NCBI GenBank assembly: GCA_024643385.1
Contig: JAHEMZ010000023.1
Location: 1 to 38,000, forward strand
Direction: 5' to 3'
Length of the DNA: 38,000 bases
From: Flavobacteriaceae bacterium
Lineage (GTDB): Bacteria; Bacteroidota; Bacteroidia; Flavobacteriales; Flavobacteriaceae
Of the stretch, positions 25,258 through 34,670 are shown piece by piece. The position numbers were made by a program, and so were the translations under genes. The notes beneath the pieces were generated by a model, which was given only the letters and a program-made list of their open reading frames with translations, made no database searches and was not told where the DNA came from. Numbering within the stretch: the first letter of the stretch is position 1; each line of letters opens with the position of its first letter.

Positions 25258-27108
25258 ATGTCTGAGACACAATATACCGAGGATAATATCCGATCACTCG
25301 ACTGGAAGGAGCATATCCGTCTGCGTCCGGGTATGTATATTGGAAAATTAGGGGATGGTTCTTCACCCGATGATGGAATATATATTCTGCTGAAAGAGGT
25401 CATTGACAACGCTATTGATGAATTCGTAATGGGTGCTGGAAAGACGATTGAGATCCGAATCAAGGATAAAGAGGTGAAAGTTCGTGATTATGGAAGAGGG
25501 ATTCCTTTGGGAAAAGTGGTGGATGTGGTCTCCAAAATGAACACCGGAGGAAAGTATGATACTCGTGCCTTTAAAAAAGCGGTGGGATTGAATGGAGTTG
25601 GTACGAAAGCTGTAAATGCTTTGTCCTCCTTTTTTTTGGTAGAATCTACACGGGATGGATTGATGAAATCTGCTGAATTTGAATGTGGCAACCTTAAAAA
25701 CGATCCTCCGAGTGAGGAGTCTGTGAAGAGACGGGGAACCAAGGTGATTTTTAGTCCGGATGAATCGATCTTCAAAAACTACAAATTCCGAAAGGAATAT
25801 GTAGAAAAAATGCTCATGAATTACGTGTACCTCAATCCGGGACTTACGATCGACTTCAATGGTGAGAAGTTTTTCAGTGAAAATGGACTTAAGGACCTGT
25901 TAGAAGACAATATGGCTTCCGACGACATGTTGTATCCCGTAATACATTTAAAGGGAGAAGATATTGAAATTGCTTTAACCCATAGTAAAAGTCAGTATAG
26001 CGAAGAATACCACAGTTTTGTCAATGGCCAGAATACTACTCAGGGAGGAACTCATCAAGCCGCCTTTAGAGAAAGTCTGGTCAAGACCATACGTGAATTC
26101 TATGGTAAAAATTATGAAGCCAGCGATGTCCGTAAATCTATAGTGGGAGCGATTAGTATCAAAGTGATGGAGCCTGTTTTTGAGAGCCAGACCAAAACCA
26201 AGTTAGGGTCTACAGATATGGGAGGAAAATTGCCTACCGTGCGGACCTTTATTAACGATTTCATAAAAACACATCTAGATAACTACCTGCATAAAAATCA
26301 GGACGTAGCCGAAAAAATTCAGCGAAAAATAGTTCAGGCGGAACGGGAGCGGAAAGAATTGAGCGGGATTCGAAAACTGGCGAAAGATCGCGCAAAGAAA
26401 GCTAGTCTGCACAATAAAAAACTTCGGGATTGTCGAATTCATCTTGATGATTCGAAAAACGACCGCATCCTTGAAACCACACTCTTTATCACAGAAGGTG
26501 ATTCGGCTAGTGGAAGTATTACAAAAAGTAGGGATGTGAATACCCAGGCGGTTTTCAGTTTAAAAGGGAAACCTCTGAACAGCTATGGACTGACAAAAAA
26601 AATAGTGTATGAAAACGAGGAGTTCAATTTATTGCAAGCCGCGCTGAATATTGAGGAATCCTTGGAAGATCTTCGCTATAATAATATCGTCATTGCCACG
26701 GATGCTGATGTGGATGGTATGCATATACGGTTATTATTGATTACCTTTTTTCTGCAGTTCTTCCCGGAGGTGATTAAGGAAGGGCATTTGTATATTTTGC
26801 AAACACCGCTTTTCCGGGTGCGCAATAAGAAAGAGACCATTTATTGTTATTCGGAGGAAGAACGTGTTAATGCCATAGAAAAGCTGAAGCCAAAACCTGA
26901 AATCACACGATTTAAGGGATTAGGAGAGATTTCCCCCGGAGAGTTCCAGCATTTCATTGGAGAGAATATTCGATTGGATCCGGTAATGCTGGATAAAGCC
27001 ATGAGTATTGAAGAACTATTGAGTTTTTATATGGGAAAGAATACTCCGGACCGTCAAGATTTCATTATTAACAATCTGAAAGTAGAATTAGACAAAGTAG
27101 AGGAATAA
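25258..27108 (+). CDS. parE: DNA topoisomerase IV subunit B
   Basis: 616 residues. This is the ATPase subunit of a type IIA topoisomerase. The GHKL ATP site shows Glu47/Asn51 ([11 protein letters not shown]), DYGRGIP (77-83) and GLNGVGTKA (110-118). The TOPRIM metal motifs are TEGDSASGS (from residue 412) and DADVDG (482-487). The short length, absence of a GyrB-type insertion and adjacency to a ParC-like subunit favour topoisomerase IV (chromosome decatenation) over gyrase. parC follows after 3 bases, so they form one operon. Confidence 0.93.
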   Translation: MSETQYTEDNIRSLDWKEHIRLRPGMYIGKLGDGSSPDDGIYILLKEVIDNAIDEFVMGAGKTIEIRIKDKEVKVRDYGRGIPLGKVVDVVSKMNTGGKYDTRAFKKAVGLNGVGTKAVNALSSFFLVESTRDGLMKSAEFECGNLKNDPPSEESVKRRGTKVIFSPDESIFKNYKFRKEYVEKMLMNYVYLNPGLTIDFNGEKFFSENGLKDLLEDNMASDDMLYPVIHLKGEDIEIALTHSKSQYSEEYHSFVNGQNTTQGGTHQAAFRESLVKTIREFYGKNYEASDVRKSIVGAISIKVMEPVFESQTKTKLGSTDMGGKLPTVRTFINDFIKTHLDNYLHKNQDVAEKIQRKIVQAERERKELSGIRKLAKDRAKKASLHNKKLRDCRIHLDDSKNDRILETTLFITEGDSASGSITKSRDVNTQAVFSLKGKPLNSYGLTKKIVYENEEFNLLQAALNIEESLEDLRYNNIVIATDADVDGMHIRLLLITFFLQFFPEVIKEGHLYILQTPLFRVRNKKETIYCYSEEERVNAIEKLKPKPEITRFKGLGEISPGEFQHFIGENIRLDPVMLDKAMSIEELLSFYMGKNTPDRQDFIINNLKVELDKVEE

Positions 27109-27111
27109 TAG

Positions 27112-29805
27112 ATGAGTGAAGATACTACGAACGAAGAGGAATTCAATCTCCCTATTTCCCCGGATTCGGATGGGGGCGAAGCTGAAGAAACGATCACTCG
27201 GGTTACCGGGATGTTTCGTGACTGGTTTTTAGACTATGCCAGCTACGTAATTCTTGAGCGTGCTGTTCCTGCTATCGAAGACGGATTTAAACCCGTACAG
27301 CGTCGTATTATGCATTCCATGAAAGAGCTGGACGACGGCAGGTACAATAAAGTGGCCAATATCGTCGGGCATACCATGCAATATCATCCACATGGAGATG
27401 CCAGTATTGGAGATGCCATGGTTCAGATTGGTCAGAAAGATCTGTTAATCGACACGCAGGGGAACTGGGGGAATATTTATACGGGTGATAGCGCTGCAGC
27501 ATCTAGATACATTGAGGCGCGATTGTCTAAATTTGCCCTGGATGTAGTATTTAATCCTAAGATCACACGTTGGCAAGCCTCTTATGACGGCCGAAAAAAG
27601 GAGCCAATCAATCTTCCGGTAATGTTTCCTTTGTTGTTGGCCCAAGGAGGTGAAGGGATTGCAGTGGGTCTTTCTACAAAAATTTTGCCGCATAATTTTA
27701 ATGAATTGATCGATGCTTCCATTAAACACCTGCAGGGCAAAAAGTTTCAAATTCTGCCTGACTTTCCAACAGGGGGACTCATGGACGCAACACAATATAA
27801 TGATGGGCTTAGGGGTGGAAAGATCAGAAGCAGGGCGTTGATCAATCAAATAGACAAAAGCACCTTGGTCATCTCTGAAATTCCGTATGGAACGAATACC
27901 ACCAGTTTGATCGAATCTATTCTGAAGGCAAATGAGAAAGGTAAGATCAAGATCAAAAAAATCGAAGACAACACTGCGGCGGAGGTAGAAATTCTGATAC
28001 AACTTCCCAGTGGGATCTCACCGGATAAAACGATTGATGCACTTTATGCTTTTACTAGTTGTGAAACATCCATATCACCCTTAGGTTGTGTCATTGAAGA
28101 CAATAAACCTTTTTTTGTTGGTGTTTCAGAAATGTTACGCAGATCGACAGACCGTACCGTTCAGCTGTTAAAAATTGAACTTGAGTTCCAATTGAATGAA
28201 TTGGAAGAGCAATGGCATTTTGCCTCATTGGAGCGTATTTTTATAGAGAAGAGAATTTATCGGGACATTGAAGAAGAAGAAACTTGGGAAGGTGTCATCG
28301 CGGCAATCGATAGAGGTTTACAGCCGCACATCAAGCATTTGAAACGGGGAATTACAGAGGAGGATATCGTGCGTCTCACAGAAATTCGGATAAAAAGAAT
28401 TTCAAAATTTGATATAGATAAAGCGCAACAAAAAATTGATGCACTAGAAGATAGCATTGCTCAAATAATGCATCACTTACAGCATTTGATCGAGTATGCC
28501 ATCGACTATTTCAAACGGTTAAGAAAGGATTATGGAGCGGGAAGAGATCGAAAAACAGAGATCCGAATCTTCGATGACATCGAAGCAACAAAAGTGGTCA
28601 TTCGCAACACGAAACTTTTTGTCAACCGTGTAGAAGGATTTATTGGAACTAGTATGCGTCGGGATGAATATGTTGCAGATTGCAGCGATATTGACGATAT
28701 CATAGTTTTTACCGAGGATGGTAAAATGATGGTGACCAAAGTAAGTGATAAAACGTTTGTGGGGAAAGGAATTATTTATGTGGCTGTTTGGAAGAAAAAA
28801 GATAAGCGCACGATTTATAACTTAATCTATAAAGACGGAAGTAAAGGGGCAACTTATGTAAAGCGTTTTGCAGTCACTTCTATAACCCGGGACAGGGAAT
28901 ATGATCTGACAGCAGGAAGCAATGGGTCAAAGATTTTATATTTTACAGCGAACCCTAATGGAGAGGCAGAGGTAGTGACCATATTGTTACGGCAATCAGG
29001 AAGTATCAAAAAACTAAAGTGGGATCTTGATTTTGCAGATATTTTGGTGAAAGGCCGCGATTCTAAAGGAAATATCGTCACTAAATACCCTATAAAGCGT
29101 ATTGAGTTGAAAGAAAAGGGTTTGTCTACTTTAAAACCCCGTAAAATTTGGTTTGATGATACAGTACAGCGACTTAATGTAGATGCTAGGGGAGAGCTAT
29201 TAGGTGAATTTACGAGCGACGACCGTCTGCTCATCATAAAACAGAACGGGATGGTCAAGACAGCCATTCCTGAAATGAGCATGCACTTTGACGACGATAT
29301 GATCGTTTTGGAGAAATGGGATGCACAAAAACCCATCACGGTAATTTATTGGGAAGGTGAAAAGGAATTATTTTACGTAAAGCGGTTTTTAATAGATAAT
29401 CCGGAGAGAGATGAGATCGTAATTACCGATCACCCTAAATCGTATTTAGAAAAAGTGTTTACCGATTACCGACCGGTTGCGGAAATTATATTTGTGAAAG
29501 AGCGAGGGAAAGATCGAAAAGAGAATATAGAATTGAATTTAGAGGAGTTTATTTCAATTAAAGGAATAACGGCGATGGGAAATCAACTCACCAAAGAAAA
29601 GGTGCTGGAGATAAATGCCAAGGAATCGTTACCGTTCACTCCCCCAGAGCCAACTCCTGCGGAAGAGCTTGAAGTGGTGGATGAGGAAGAACTGGATAAT
29701 GGCGAGGCAGGGACAAAGCAAGACGAATCGCCTTCAAAATCAAATAATCCTCCTGATGACAGTCCGCCCTTGATGGATGAGGAAGGACAGATTACTCTGT
29801 TCTAG
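27112..29805 (+). CDS. parC: DNA topoisomerase IV subunit A
   Basis: 897 residues. This is the DNA-cleaving subunit of topoisomerase IV. The catalytic Tyr is Tyr133 (AASRYIEARLS). The winged-helix region has KPVQRRIMHSM and YHPHGDASIGDAM (91-103). A beta-pinwheel-like C-terminal region follows from about residue 500. I see no GyrA box (QRRGGRG type), supporting ParC rather than GyrA. The last ~60 residues are acidic and Pro/Ser-rich, ending EEGQITLF, unlike short enterobacterial ParC. In the quinolone-binding region, the Ser of E. coli ParC (Ser80) aligns with Ala97, while Asp101 keeps the acidic position. Its end overlaps the convergent decarboxylase gene by 14 bases. Confidence 0.92.
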   Translation: MSEDTTNEEEFNLPISPDSDGGEAEETITRVTGMFRDWFLDYASYVILERAVPAIEDGFKPVQRRIMHSMKELDDGRYNKVANIVGHTMQYHPHGDASIGDAMVQIGQKDLLIDTQGNWGNIYTGDSAAASRYIEARLSKFALDVVFNPKITRWQASYDGRKKEPINLPVMFPLLLAQGGEGIAVGLSTKILPHNFNELIDASIKHLQGKKFQILPDFPTGGLMDATQYNDGLRGGKIRSRALINQIDKSTLVISEIPYGTNTTSLIESILKANEKGKIKIKKIEDNTAAEVEILIQLPSGISPDKTIDALYAFTSCETSISPLGCVIEDNKPFFVGVSEMLRRSTDRTVQLLKIELEFQLNELEEQWHFASLERIFIEKRIYRDIEEEETWEGVIAAIDRGLQPHIKHLKRGITEEDIVRLTEIRIKRISKFDIDKAQQKIDALEDSIAQIMHHLQHLIEYAIDYFKRLRKDYGAGRDRKTEIRIFDDIEATKVVIRNTKLFVNRVEGFIGTSMRRDEYVADCSDIDDIIVFTEDGKMMVTKVSDKTFVGKGIIYVAVWKKKDKRTIYNLIYKDGSKGATYVKRFAVTSITRDREYDLTAGSNGSKILYFTANPNGEAEVVTILLRQSGSIKKLKWDLDFADILVKGRDSKGNIVTKYPIKRIELKEKGLSTLKPRKIWFDDTVQRLNVDARGELLGEFTSDDRLLIIKQNGMVKTAIPEMSMHFDDDMIVLEKWDAQKPITVIYWEGEKELFYVKRFLIDNPERDEIVITDHPKSYLEKVFTDYRPVAEIIFVKERGKDRKENIELNLEEFISIKGITAMGNQLTKEKVLEINAKESLPFTPPEPTPAEELEVVDEEELDNGEAGTKQDESPSKSNNPPDDSPPLMDEEGQITLF

Positions 29806-31180
29806 TTTGTGTCGTCCAACGAGCAGGGTTTTGTGCGACAAAATCCTCTAGCACCTTAAAGAAGTTGAGAATGTCTTCTTTTTCATTTTGGGCATTGATC
29901 GTCACTAATCGCACAAACTCAAATTGTTTAAAGGTCCCATAGCCTACCAGAAGTTTCGAATTTTCGTAAAGTAGCGTACAAAGCTCTCTGGCAGGGATGT
30001 CTTTGTAATTAAAACATACCGAAATAGAATCTTCATAGCTGTAAATAGTGTAATCCGAATGATTTTGAAGGTAATCTCTGGCAACAGCTGCTAATTCGAA
30101 TTGTTTGTCTATAATTCCTTCCAGGCCTTCCGTACCGACACTCTTCCATAAGGTCCAAAATTTTAAGGCATCATTTCTACGCCCACACTGCAAGGATGTT
30201 TTTCCAGGATTGAATTCATCTTCATCTGTTTGGTATAAATAATCTGCTTCATTGGCAAATGAACGGTAGAGCCAGGTTTTATCCTTTACTAGCAATAAAG
30301 AACAGCTTAGCGGGGTTCCGATCATTTTATGTGCATTGAAACTGAATGAATCGACTGCTTCAATTCCTTCAATTAAATGCTTGTAATTTTTACTGAATAG
30401 AACCGATCCACAATAAGCCCCATCGACGTGAAGCCAAATTTGATGTTTTTGACATATCTCATTGATGGAAGGGATATCATCAAACGCTCCTAAAACCGTA
30501 GTCCCCGCCGTCGCATTGACCATTGTGGGGGTTAGACCCATTTTAAGATCTTCCGCGATCGCATTTTCCAATAAATGTGGCAGCATACATCCTCTTTCAT
30601 CTACAGGAATGTAGCGCACTTGATCGCGGCCGATACCCGCAAAGGAGGCATTTTTTGGCACACTGTAATGAGATTCCACAGAGGTGTAAATGGTCATTTT
30701 TTGTTGAACTCCGGCATGGCGAACGTCAACACCCTTTTTGTCCCGAGCCATTAACATGGCCATAAAATTCGTCATTGAACCTCCTGCAGCAATGGTTCCT
30801 CCGGAATGATGATCCCATCCCATCATGGTGCAACATTTTTCAAGAATGACCTTTTCAACCCCAATTTGTGCTCCGGCCGCTTTGTAGGTATACATGCTGT
30901 TATTTAGCAATACAGCCAGTAGGTCGCCTAGTACAGCCTTTTCGTTCCTTCCGCCGAATAACTGGTTAAAAAATGCATGGGTAGCGGTTTTAGGTGAGGA
31001 TAAAATAAGTTCCTTTAATACAGCAACAAAATCTTCATCCATAATTGCCTGTTCCTGCAGGGAGAGGTCCATTGTGTCTAATAAATCTTCAGAAGGCATG
31101 AAGGTTGCGACAGGACGCATTTTTTCATCTTCAAAAAGTAAAGTGGCTAATTCCTGAAAAAGGGCAAGTGTGTTTTGCAT
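29792..31180 (-). CDS. PLP-dependent decarboxylase, GAD/CSAD-like
   Basis: 462 residues. It is a group II amino-acid decarboxylase fold, of the branch holding glutamate, cysteine sulfinate, diaminobutyrate and aromatic amino-acid decarboxylases. The Schiff-base lysine is Lys285 (FNAHKMIGTP), with His284 before it, Asp253 in HVDGAYCG binding the pyridine nitrogen, and His171 (ESHYS) stacking on the ring. FFNQLFGGRN in the N-terminal region resembles the animal GAD/CSAD type. The substrate cannot be decided from sequence. It is cytoplasmic and monocistronic, with a leader of 176 bases on the upstream side; its 3' end overlaps parC by 14 bases in antisense. Confidence 0.9.
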   Translation of the reverse strand: MQNTLALFQELATLLFEDEKMRPVATFMPSEDLLDTMDLSLQEQAIMDEDFVAVLKELILSSPKTATHAFFNQLFGGRNEKAVLGDLLAVLLNNSMYTYKAAGAQIGVEKVILEKCCTMMGWDHHSGGTIAAGGSMTNFMAMLMARDKKGVDVRHAGVQQKMTIYTSVESHYSVPKNASFAGIGRDQVRYIPVDERGCMLPHLLENAIAEDLKMGLTPTMVNATAGTTVLGAFDDIPSINEICQKHQIWLHVDGAYCGSVLFSKNYKHLIEGIEAVDSFSFNAHKMIGTPLSCSLLLVKDKTWLYRSFANEADYLYQTDEDEFNPGKTSLQCGRRNDALKFWTLWKSVGTEGLEGIIDKQFELAAVARDYLQNHSDYTIYSYEDSISVCFNYKDIPARELCTLLYENSKLLVGYGTFKQFEFVRLVTINAQNEKEDILNFFKVLEDFVAQNPARWTTQTRTE

Positions 31181-31356
31181 AGTGGTCTTTTATACACTCA
31201 ATGTGATGAATGAATAGCGTATTTGGTAGAAACTTGATGTGATGCCTTACAGTGACAATTTTTGTAAAACTAACTTAATTATGGTAAGAAAAGAAATGAT
31301 TATTTCAATTTGCCTTAGGAAAAATGGAATAGGAGGTGCCTATTAATGGATGTGGG

Positions 31357-31737
31357 CTAATCTAATTTCATAGCTTTTCCTCGTTGTTTCTTTTTTGATC
31401 CTACAATGTTGTATTCAAAAGTATACGCATCCTTTTCGGTACTTACAATTTTCACGTGAACCGCCTTTTTTTCTAAACGATTTTTTGGTTTGAGCTTTTC
31501 CAAAATATATTCACAATCATTGATCCATCGAATGGATGAAGTATCCGATTTCCCCCTGAAATGATCTATTTCTATAGAATCATTACGCACAAAGATGGTC
31601 GATTCAATGGTCGTGCCGACAATAGCTTCAAATTGAAAGGTTCCGCTCTTGAATGATTGACAATCTCTGGAAGTCTCAAAACATGAGAACAAGGTGAACG
31701 TCAATAAAAAGGAGCAAAACGACCAGAGAGGCTTCAT
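31357..31737 (-). CDS. Lipoprotein of unknown function
   Basis: 126 residues with a lipoprotein signal (MKPLWSFCSFLLTFTLFSC, lipobox Cys19). The mature part CQSFKSGTFQFEAIVG, STIFVRNDSIEIDHF, SSIRWINDCEYIL and YTFEYNIVGSKKKQRGKAMKL resembles a small flavobacterial family that I have seen labelled DNA topoisomerase IV, probably because it lies near parE/parC. Nothing in the protein supports that label. Paired Cys (Cys26 and the Cys in NDCEY) could form a disulfide. It follows the HTH regulator gene by 34 bases on the same strand. Confidence 0.8.
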   Translation of the reverse strand: MKPLWSFCSFLLTFTLFSCFETSRDCQSFKSGTFQFEAIVGTTIESTIFVRNDSIEIDHFRGKSDTSSIRWINDCEYILEKLKPKNRLEKKAVHVKIVSTEKDAYTFEYNIVGSKKKQRGKAMKLD

Positions 31738-31771
31738 AGATTACAAATTTCCTAAAATTAGTCGAATTGAA

Positions 31772-32182
31772 CTAAAGATAGGACTTAAAAGAACCGTCCT
31801 TAAAGAAAATTACAATCCGATCAATGGTTGCACTTTCTTTATCGGTAGCATCCAAAATAGGCAAGGATTTTATTTTTTGAGGTGGGAGCGTATTATCTGT
31901 ATTCTGATCGCTTGTTAAATTAACAGACGCTGATTTCTCTTCCAATACATTTTGAAGGGCAGGGAAGTGGCCTTTCCCGTTAAGCAACCAATAGAGTTCT
32001 ACCTCGGGAAATTTTTGTAGAACCTTTAATACAAATTCAAGGCTGGGTTTGTTTCGTCCCGAAAGTAAATGTGAAATAGTGGATCGATTGAAGTCAATTA
32101 AATCGGAAAAAGCAGTAGCTGACAACCCGTAAAAATCGAGTACAGATTGGAGTCTTTTTGAAAAATCAGCACTGTTTACCAC
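31772..32182 (-). CDS. Helix-turn-helix transcriptional regulator (XRE-type)
   Basis: 136 residues from a GTG start (MVNSADFSKRL, a common start in related flavobacterial regulators). An XRE/Cro-type HTH covers about residues 5-65: LQSVLDFYGLSATAFSDLIDFNRSTISHLLSGRNKPSLEFVLKVL. A flexible Ser/Asp-rich linker follows, then a short C-terminal piece (DRIVIFFKDGSFKSYL). No ligand domain is visible. It has a good promoter (32214-32244), and an inverted repeat over the -7 box suggests self-regulation. The lipoprotein at 31357 is 34 bases downstream and may be co-transcribed. Confidence 0.85.
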   Translation of the reverse strand: MVNSADFSKRLQSVLDFYGLSATAFSDLIDFNRSTISHLLSGRNKPSLEFVLKVLQKFPEVELYWLLNGKGHFPALQNVLEEKSASVNLTSDQNTDNTLPPQKIKSLPILDATDKESATIDRIVIFFKDGSFKSYL

Positions 32183-32210
32183 TGTAAAAAAATAAAAGAG
32201 AGATAGATTG

Positions 32211-32222
32211 TTACAAATGTAA
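32211..32222. repeat. Inverted repeat over the HTH gene promoter
   Basis: TTACA-AA-TGTAA, a perfect 5-bp inverted repeat with a two-base centre, overlapping the -7 element of the HTH regulator gene. It is a candidate operator for autorepression. Short palindromes are common in AT-rich DNA, so this is tentative. Confidence 0.35.
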
Positions 32223-32244
32223 ATATTAATCGGTTTCCATCCAA
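32214..32244 (-). promoter_or_regulatory. Full Bacteroidetes promoter of the HTH regulator
   Basis: On the minus strand a TTG (32242-32244) is followed after 20 bases by TACATTTG (32214-32221). The GTG start is 31 bases downstream. Both elements and the spacing match the consensus. Confidence 0.7.
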
Positions 32245-32448
32245 TAAAAGCCCGAATATTAACACATTATGATTAAACAAAACATTTCATTTAGATACCA
32301 TAAAATACTGAAAATATGATAAATAAGTTCTTTTATAGCAATTTGTTAATTGCATCACATTGAATTTGTGGTAAAGTCATTCTAATTGTTTACAGCTGTA
32401 TTCAAATATGACGCAAAAACTGGTTACAATGGTAAACTTACTTATGTT

Positions 32449-32456
32449 TACCTTTG
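32449..32456 (+). promoter_or_regulatory. -7 element of the M14 carboxypeptidase gene
   Basis: TACCTTTG is an exact TAnnTTTG match, 16 bases before the ATG at 32473. It lies inside the longer TTG-started reading (32386) and supports the shorter start. No clear -33. The rest of the 290-base gap 32183-32472 is AT-rich and shows no gene or RNA that I can support. Confidence 0.45.
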
Positions 32457-32472
32457 TCAACATACAATTCAG

Positions 32473-33612
32473 ATGGATATCTTCAGCGTCTATAAAAGTA
32501 CTTTTGAAACTCGGTTGTCGGGTCGTTATATTTCATTGAAACAACTCCAACCCATTCTGATTGATTTTCAAAATACAGGTATTTTAGAGAAGCTTGGAAC
32601 TTCAGAAAAGGGAAATCCTGTTTATGTTATTCGCATGGGAAGTGGCCCGAAAAAAGTATTGGCATGGTCGCAAATGCATGGCAATGAATCAACGACTACC
32701 AAAGCACTGATCGATTTTATACAGTTTCTTCGTCAGAAAAGATTTTGGCAAGCAGAAATTAAGAGCTTTCTTCAAGAGTATACATTCGTCGCTATTCCTA
32801 TGTTAAATCCCGACGGAGCCGAACTTTATACACGGGAGAACCTGAATGGAGTTGATTTAAACAGGGACGCAAAACAATTGACTCAAAAGGAGAGTAAGCT
32901 ACTGAGATCCTTATTTCAGCAGGAAAAACCTGATCTTTGCCTTAATTTGCACGATCAACGAACGATCTATAGCCTGGGAGGGTCTAATTATCCGGCAACG
33001 TTGTCCTTTTTGTCGCCTGCCGCCAATGTTGATAGAGATATTACAACAGCCAGAGCGCGCGCAATGCTGGATATAGCTCGGTTAAATAATTATTTACAGG
33101 TGTTAGCTCCTAATCGAATAGGTCGTTACGACGATTCTTATAACGAAAATTGTGTGGGAGACAGTTTTCAATCGGAGGGAACGCCTACCATTTTGTTTGA
33201 AGGAGGTCATTCACCGGGTGATTATCAGAGGGAGAAGACAAGAGAGCTTCTGTTTCATGCATTTACCGCCTTGTTCGATTTTATTCCTTCTACTAAAGAG
33301 CCTCCATCACTAATTGATTATTTTGCCATCCCTGAAAATGAGAAGAATTGTCGAGATGTGATACTTCGCAATGCCTATATCGCCGGGCAGAAACAAGATA
33401 TTGCCATTCAGTATAAAGAAATACTATCCGGGGAAGCGATCGACTTTGTACCTTATGTAGATGATATAGGAGATTTGTCGCCACTGAAGGGTCATAAGGA
33501 AATTGATGTAAAAGGGGAAGATATATTGATAAATTCTCACGAAAACGTTTTCGTTGATGAAAAAATCGCAACGATTTCGATAAAAAGCACGAAAAAATCT
33601 ATAATTATTTAA
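32473..33612 (+). CDS. M14 family zinc carboxypeptidase
   Basis: 379 residues from the ATG at 32473. It is a metallocarboxypeptidase-fold protein. The zinc ligands are His69 and Glu72 (QMHGNEST) and His160 (LNLHDQR); the substrate-binding Arg is in GVDLNRDA, and the catalytic Glu is Glu243 (ILFEGGH). The chain therefore looks active. It has no signal peptide, unlike secreted digestive types, so it likely acts in the cytoplasm, perhaps on cell-wall peptides or other amides. About 100 C-terminal residues form a separate beta-rich region (IAIQYKEILSGEAIDF onward). The Lrp-type regulator follows after 58 bases with its own -7 element. Confidence 0.9.
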   Translation: MDIFSVYKSTFETRLSGRYISLKQLQPILIDFQNTGILEKLGTSEKGNPVYVIRMGSGPKKVLAWSQMHGNESTTTKALIDFIQFLRQKRFWQAEIKSFLQEYTFVAIPMLNPDGAELYTRENLNGVDLNRDAKQLTQKESKLLRSLFQQEKPDLCLNLHDQRTIYSLGGSNYPATLSFLSPAANVDRDITTARARAMLDIARLNNYLQVLAPNRIGRYDDSYNENCVGDSFQSEGTPTILFEGGHSPGDYQREKTRELLFHAFTALFDFIPSTKEPPSLIDYFAIPENEKNCRDVILRNAYIAGQKQDIAIQYKEILSGEAIDFVPYVDDIGDLSPLKGHKEIDVKGEDILINSHENVFVDEKIATISIKSTKKSIII

Positions 33613-33643
33613 TTTTTATAGATATAGTTCTTCGGTTTCTGTT

Positions 33644-33651
33644 TATTTTTG
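33644..33651 (+). promoter_or_regulatory. -7 element of the Lrp/AsnC regulator gene
   Basis: TATTTTTG is an exact TAnnTTTG match, 19 bases before the ATG. No TTG at -33. The region is T-rich, so chance is possible. Confidence 0.4.
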
Positions 33652-33670
33652 TGGTGAAAATCAATCATCC

Positions 33671-34150
33671 ATGGCAAAGTTTAAATTAGACGAAACCGAT
33701 CATCAAATCCTTGATATGCTCATAGAGAATACGAGGACTCCATTTACAGATATTGCGAAGAAGTTAAATATTTCCGCAGGGACAGTTCATGTAAGGGTAA
33801 AGAAAATGGAAGAAGCCGGAATCATCATAGGGTCTTCTTTGACATTGAATTATCAAAAATTAGGGTATTCATTTATTGCCTATGTGGGGATTTTTCTTCA
33901 GAAGACTTCACAAACTCAATTTGTGCTAGAGAGAATTAATGAAATTCCTTTTGTCACTGTAGCCCATGTAACGACCGGAAAGTTTAATATCTTTTGTAAA
34001 ATAAGGGCCAAAGATACCGGTCATGCGAAGGAGATTATTTATAAGATTGATGATATAGAGGGTGTTACTCGTACAGAAACCATGATATCATTGGAAGAGA
34101 GCATTAATGACAAAAAACGGTTGATGCACTCTATTTTCAAAGAAATATAA
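33671..34150 (+). CDS. Lrp/AsnC family transcriptional regulator
   Basis: 159 residues. An N-terminal winged HTH (about 5-60: DETDHQILDMLIENTRTPFTDIAKKLNISAGTVHVRVKKMEEAGII) is followed by the RAM ligand-binding beta-alpha-beta domain (about 70-150: FIAYVGIFLQKTS, PFVTVAHVTTGKFNIFCKIRAKD, YKIDDIEGVTRTETMISLEES). Such regulators respond to amino acids or their derivatives. The effector is not predictable here. Its stop overlaps the DinB-like gene start (TAATG), so they are co-translated. Confidence 0.95.
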   Translation: MAKFKLDETDHQILDMLIENTRTPFTDIAKKLNISAGTVHVRVKKMEEAGIIIGSSLTLNYQKLGYSFIAYVGIFLQKTSQTQFVLERINEIPFVTVAHVTTGKFNIFCKIRAKDTGHAKEIIYKIDDIEGVTRTETMISLEESINDKKRLMHSIFKEI

Positions 34151-34668
34151 TGCATTCTGCTTTTAACATCCCGGAATCGGAATATGCTCCTTTTTACAGA
34201 TCTTACGTGGAAGCAACGCAGGGAACTCCCATTTTAGAAGGTTTAGAGCATGGCTCTTCTGCGCTACTATCTATTCTGAAGTCTTTTTCCAAAGACGGGT
34301 GGCACTACCGGTATGACGAAGGAAAATGGACCCCAAAAGAGATTTTATTACATATCATTGATACTGAAAGGGTATTTGCTTATCGTGCTTTGACCATTGC
34401 ACGCTCTAATGATGCAACCTTGCCGGGTTTTGATCAGGATGAATTCGTACTTAACTCAAATGCTAATGACAGATCAGAAATAAGTCTGATGGAAGAATTT
34501 CTGGCAGTACGTAATGCTACCAGGCAATTATTTGAATCCCTTACGGAAATCGATTTATTAAAAACGGGAAACGCTAACGGCTCTAGAGTAAGTGTTCGAG
34601 CTATTGGTGTTATCATACATGGACATTCACAACATCACCTAAGGGTCCTAAAAGAGCATTACCTTTAG
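34150..34668 (+). CDS. DinB-like metal-binding four-helix protein
   Basis: 172 residues. It fits the DinB/YfiT superfamily: a first His in EILLHIIDTERVFAYRA (His68), with a second pair in IIHGHSQHHLRVL (His159, His163), the usual three metal ligands across a four-helix bundle. It also contains GKWTPKEIL, typical of this group. Members act as thiol transferases or in stress responses, often with unknown substrates. It is translationally coupled to the Lrp-type regulator. The gene ends 2 bases before the convergent acidic-protein gene. Confidence 0.88.
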   Translation: MHSAFNIPESEYAPFYRSYVEATQGTPILEGLEHGSSALLSILKSFSKDGWHYRYDEGKWTPKEILLHIIDTERVFAYRALTIARSNDATLPGFDQDEFVLNSNANDRSEISLMEEFLAVRNATRQLFESLTEIDLLKTGNANGSRVSVRAIGVIIHGHSQHHLRVLKEHYL

Positions 34669-34670
34669 TA

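Noticed and set aside
27445-28002. A 185-residue antisense frame inside parC
   Set aside because: Its composition is unlike that of a real protein and parC is a clear conserved gene over the same bases.
31181-31356. Possible small gene between the decarboxylase and the lipoprotein
   Set aside because: No frame of convincing length or start; only AT-rich leader sequence.
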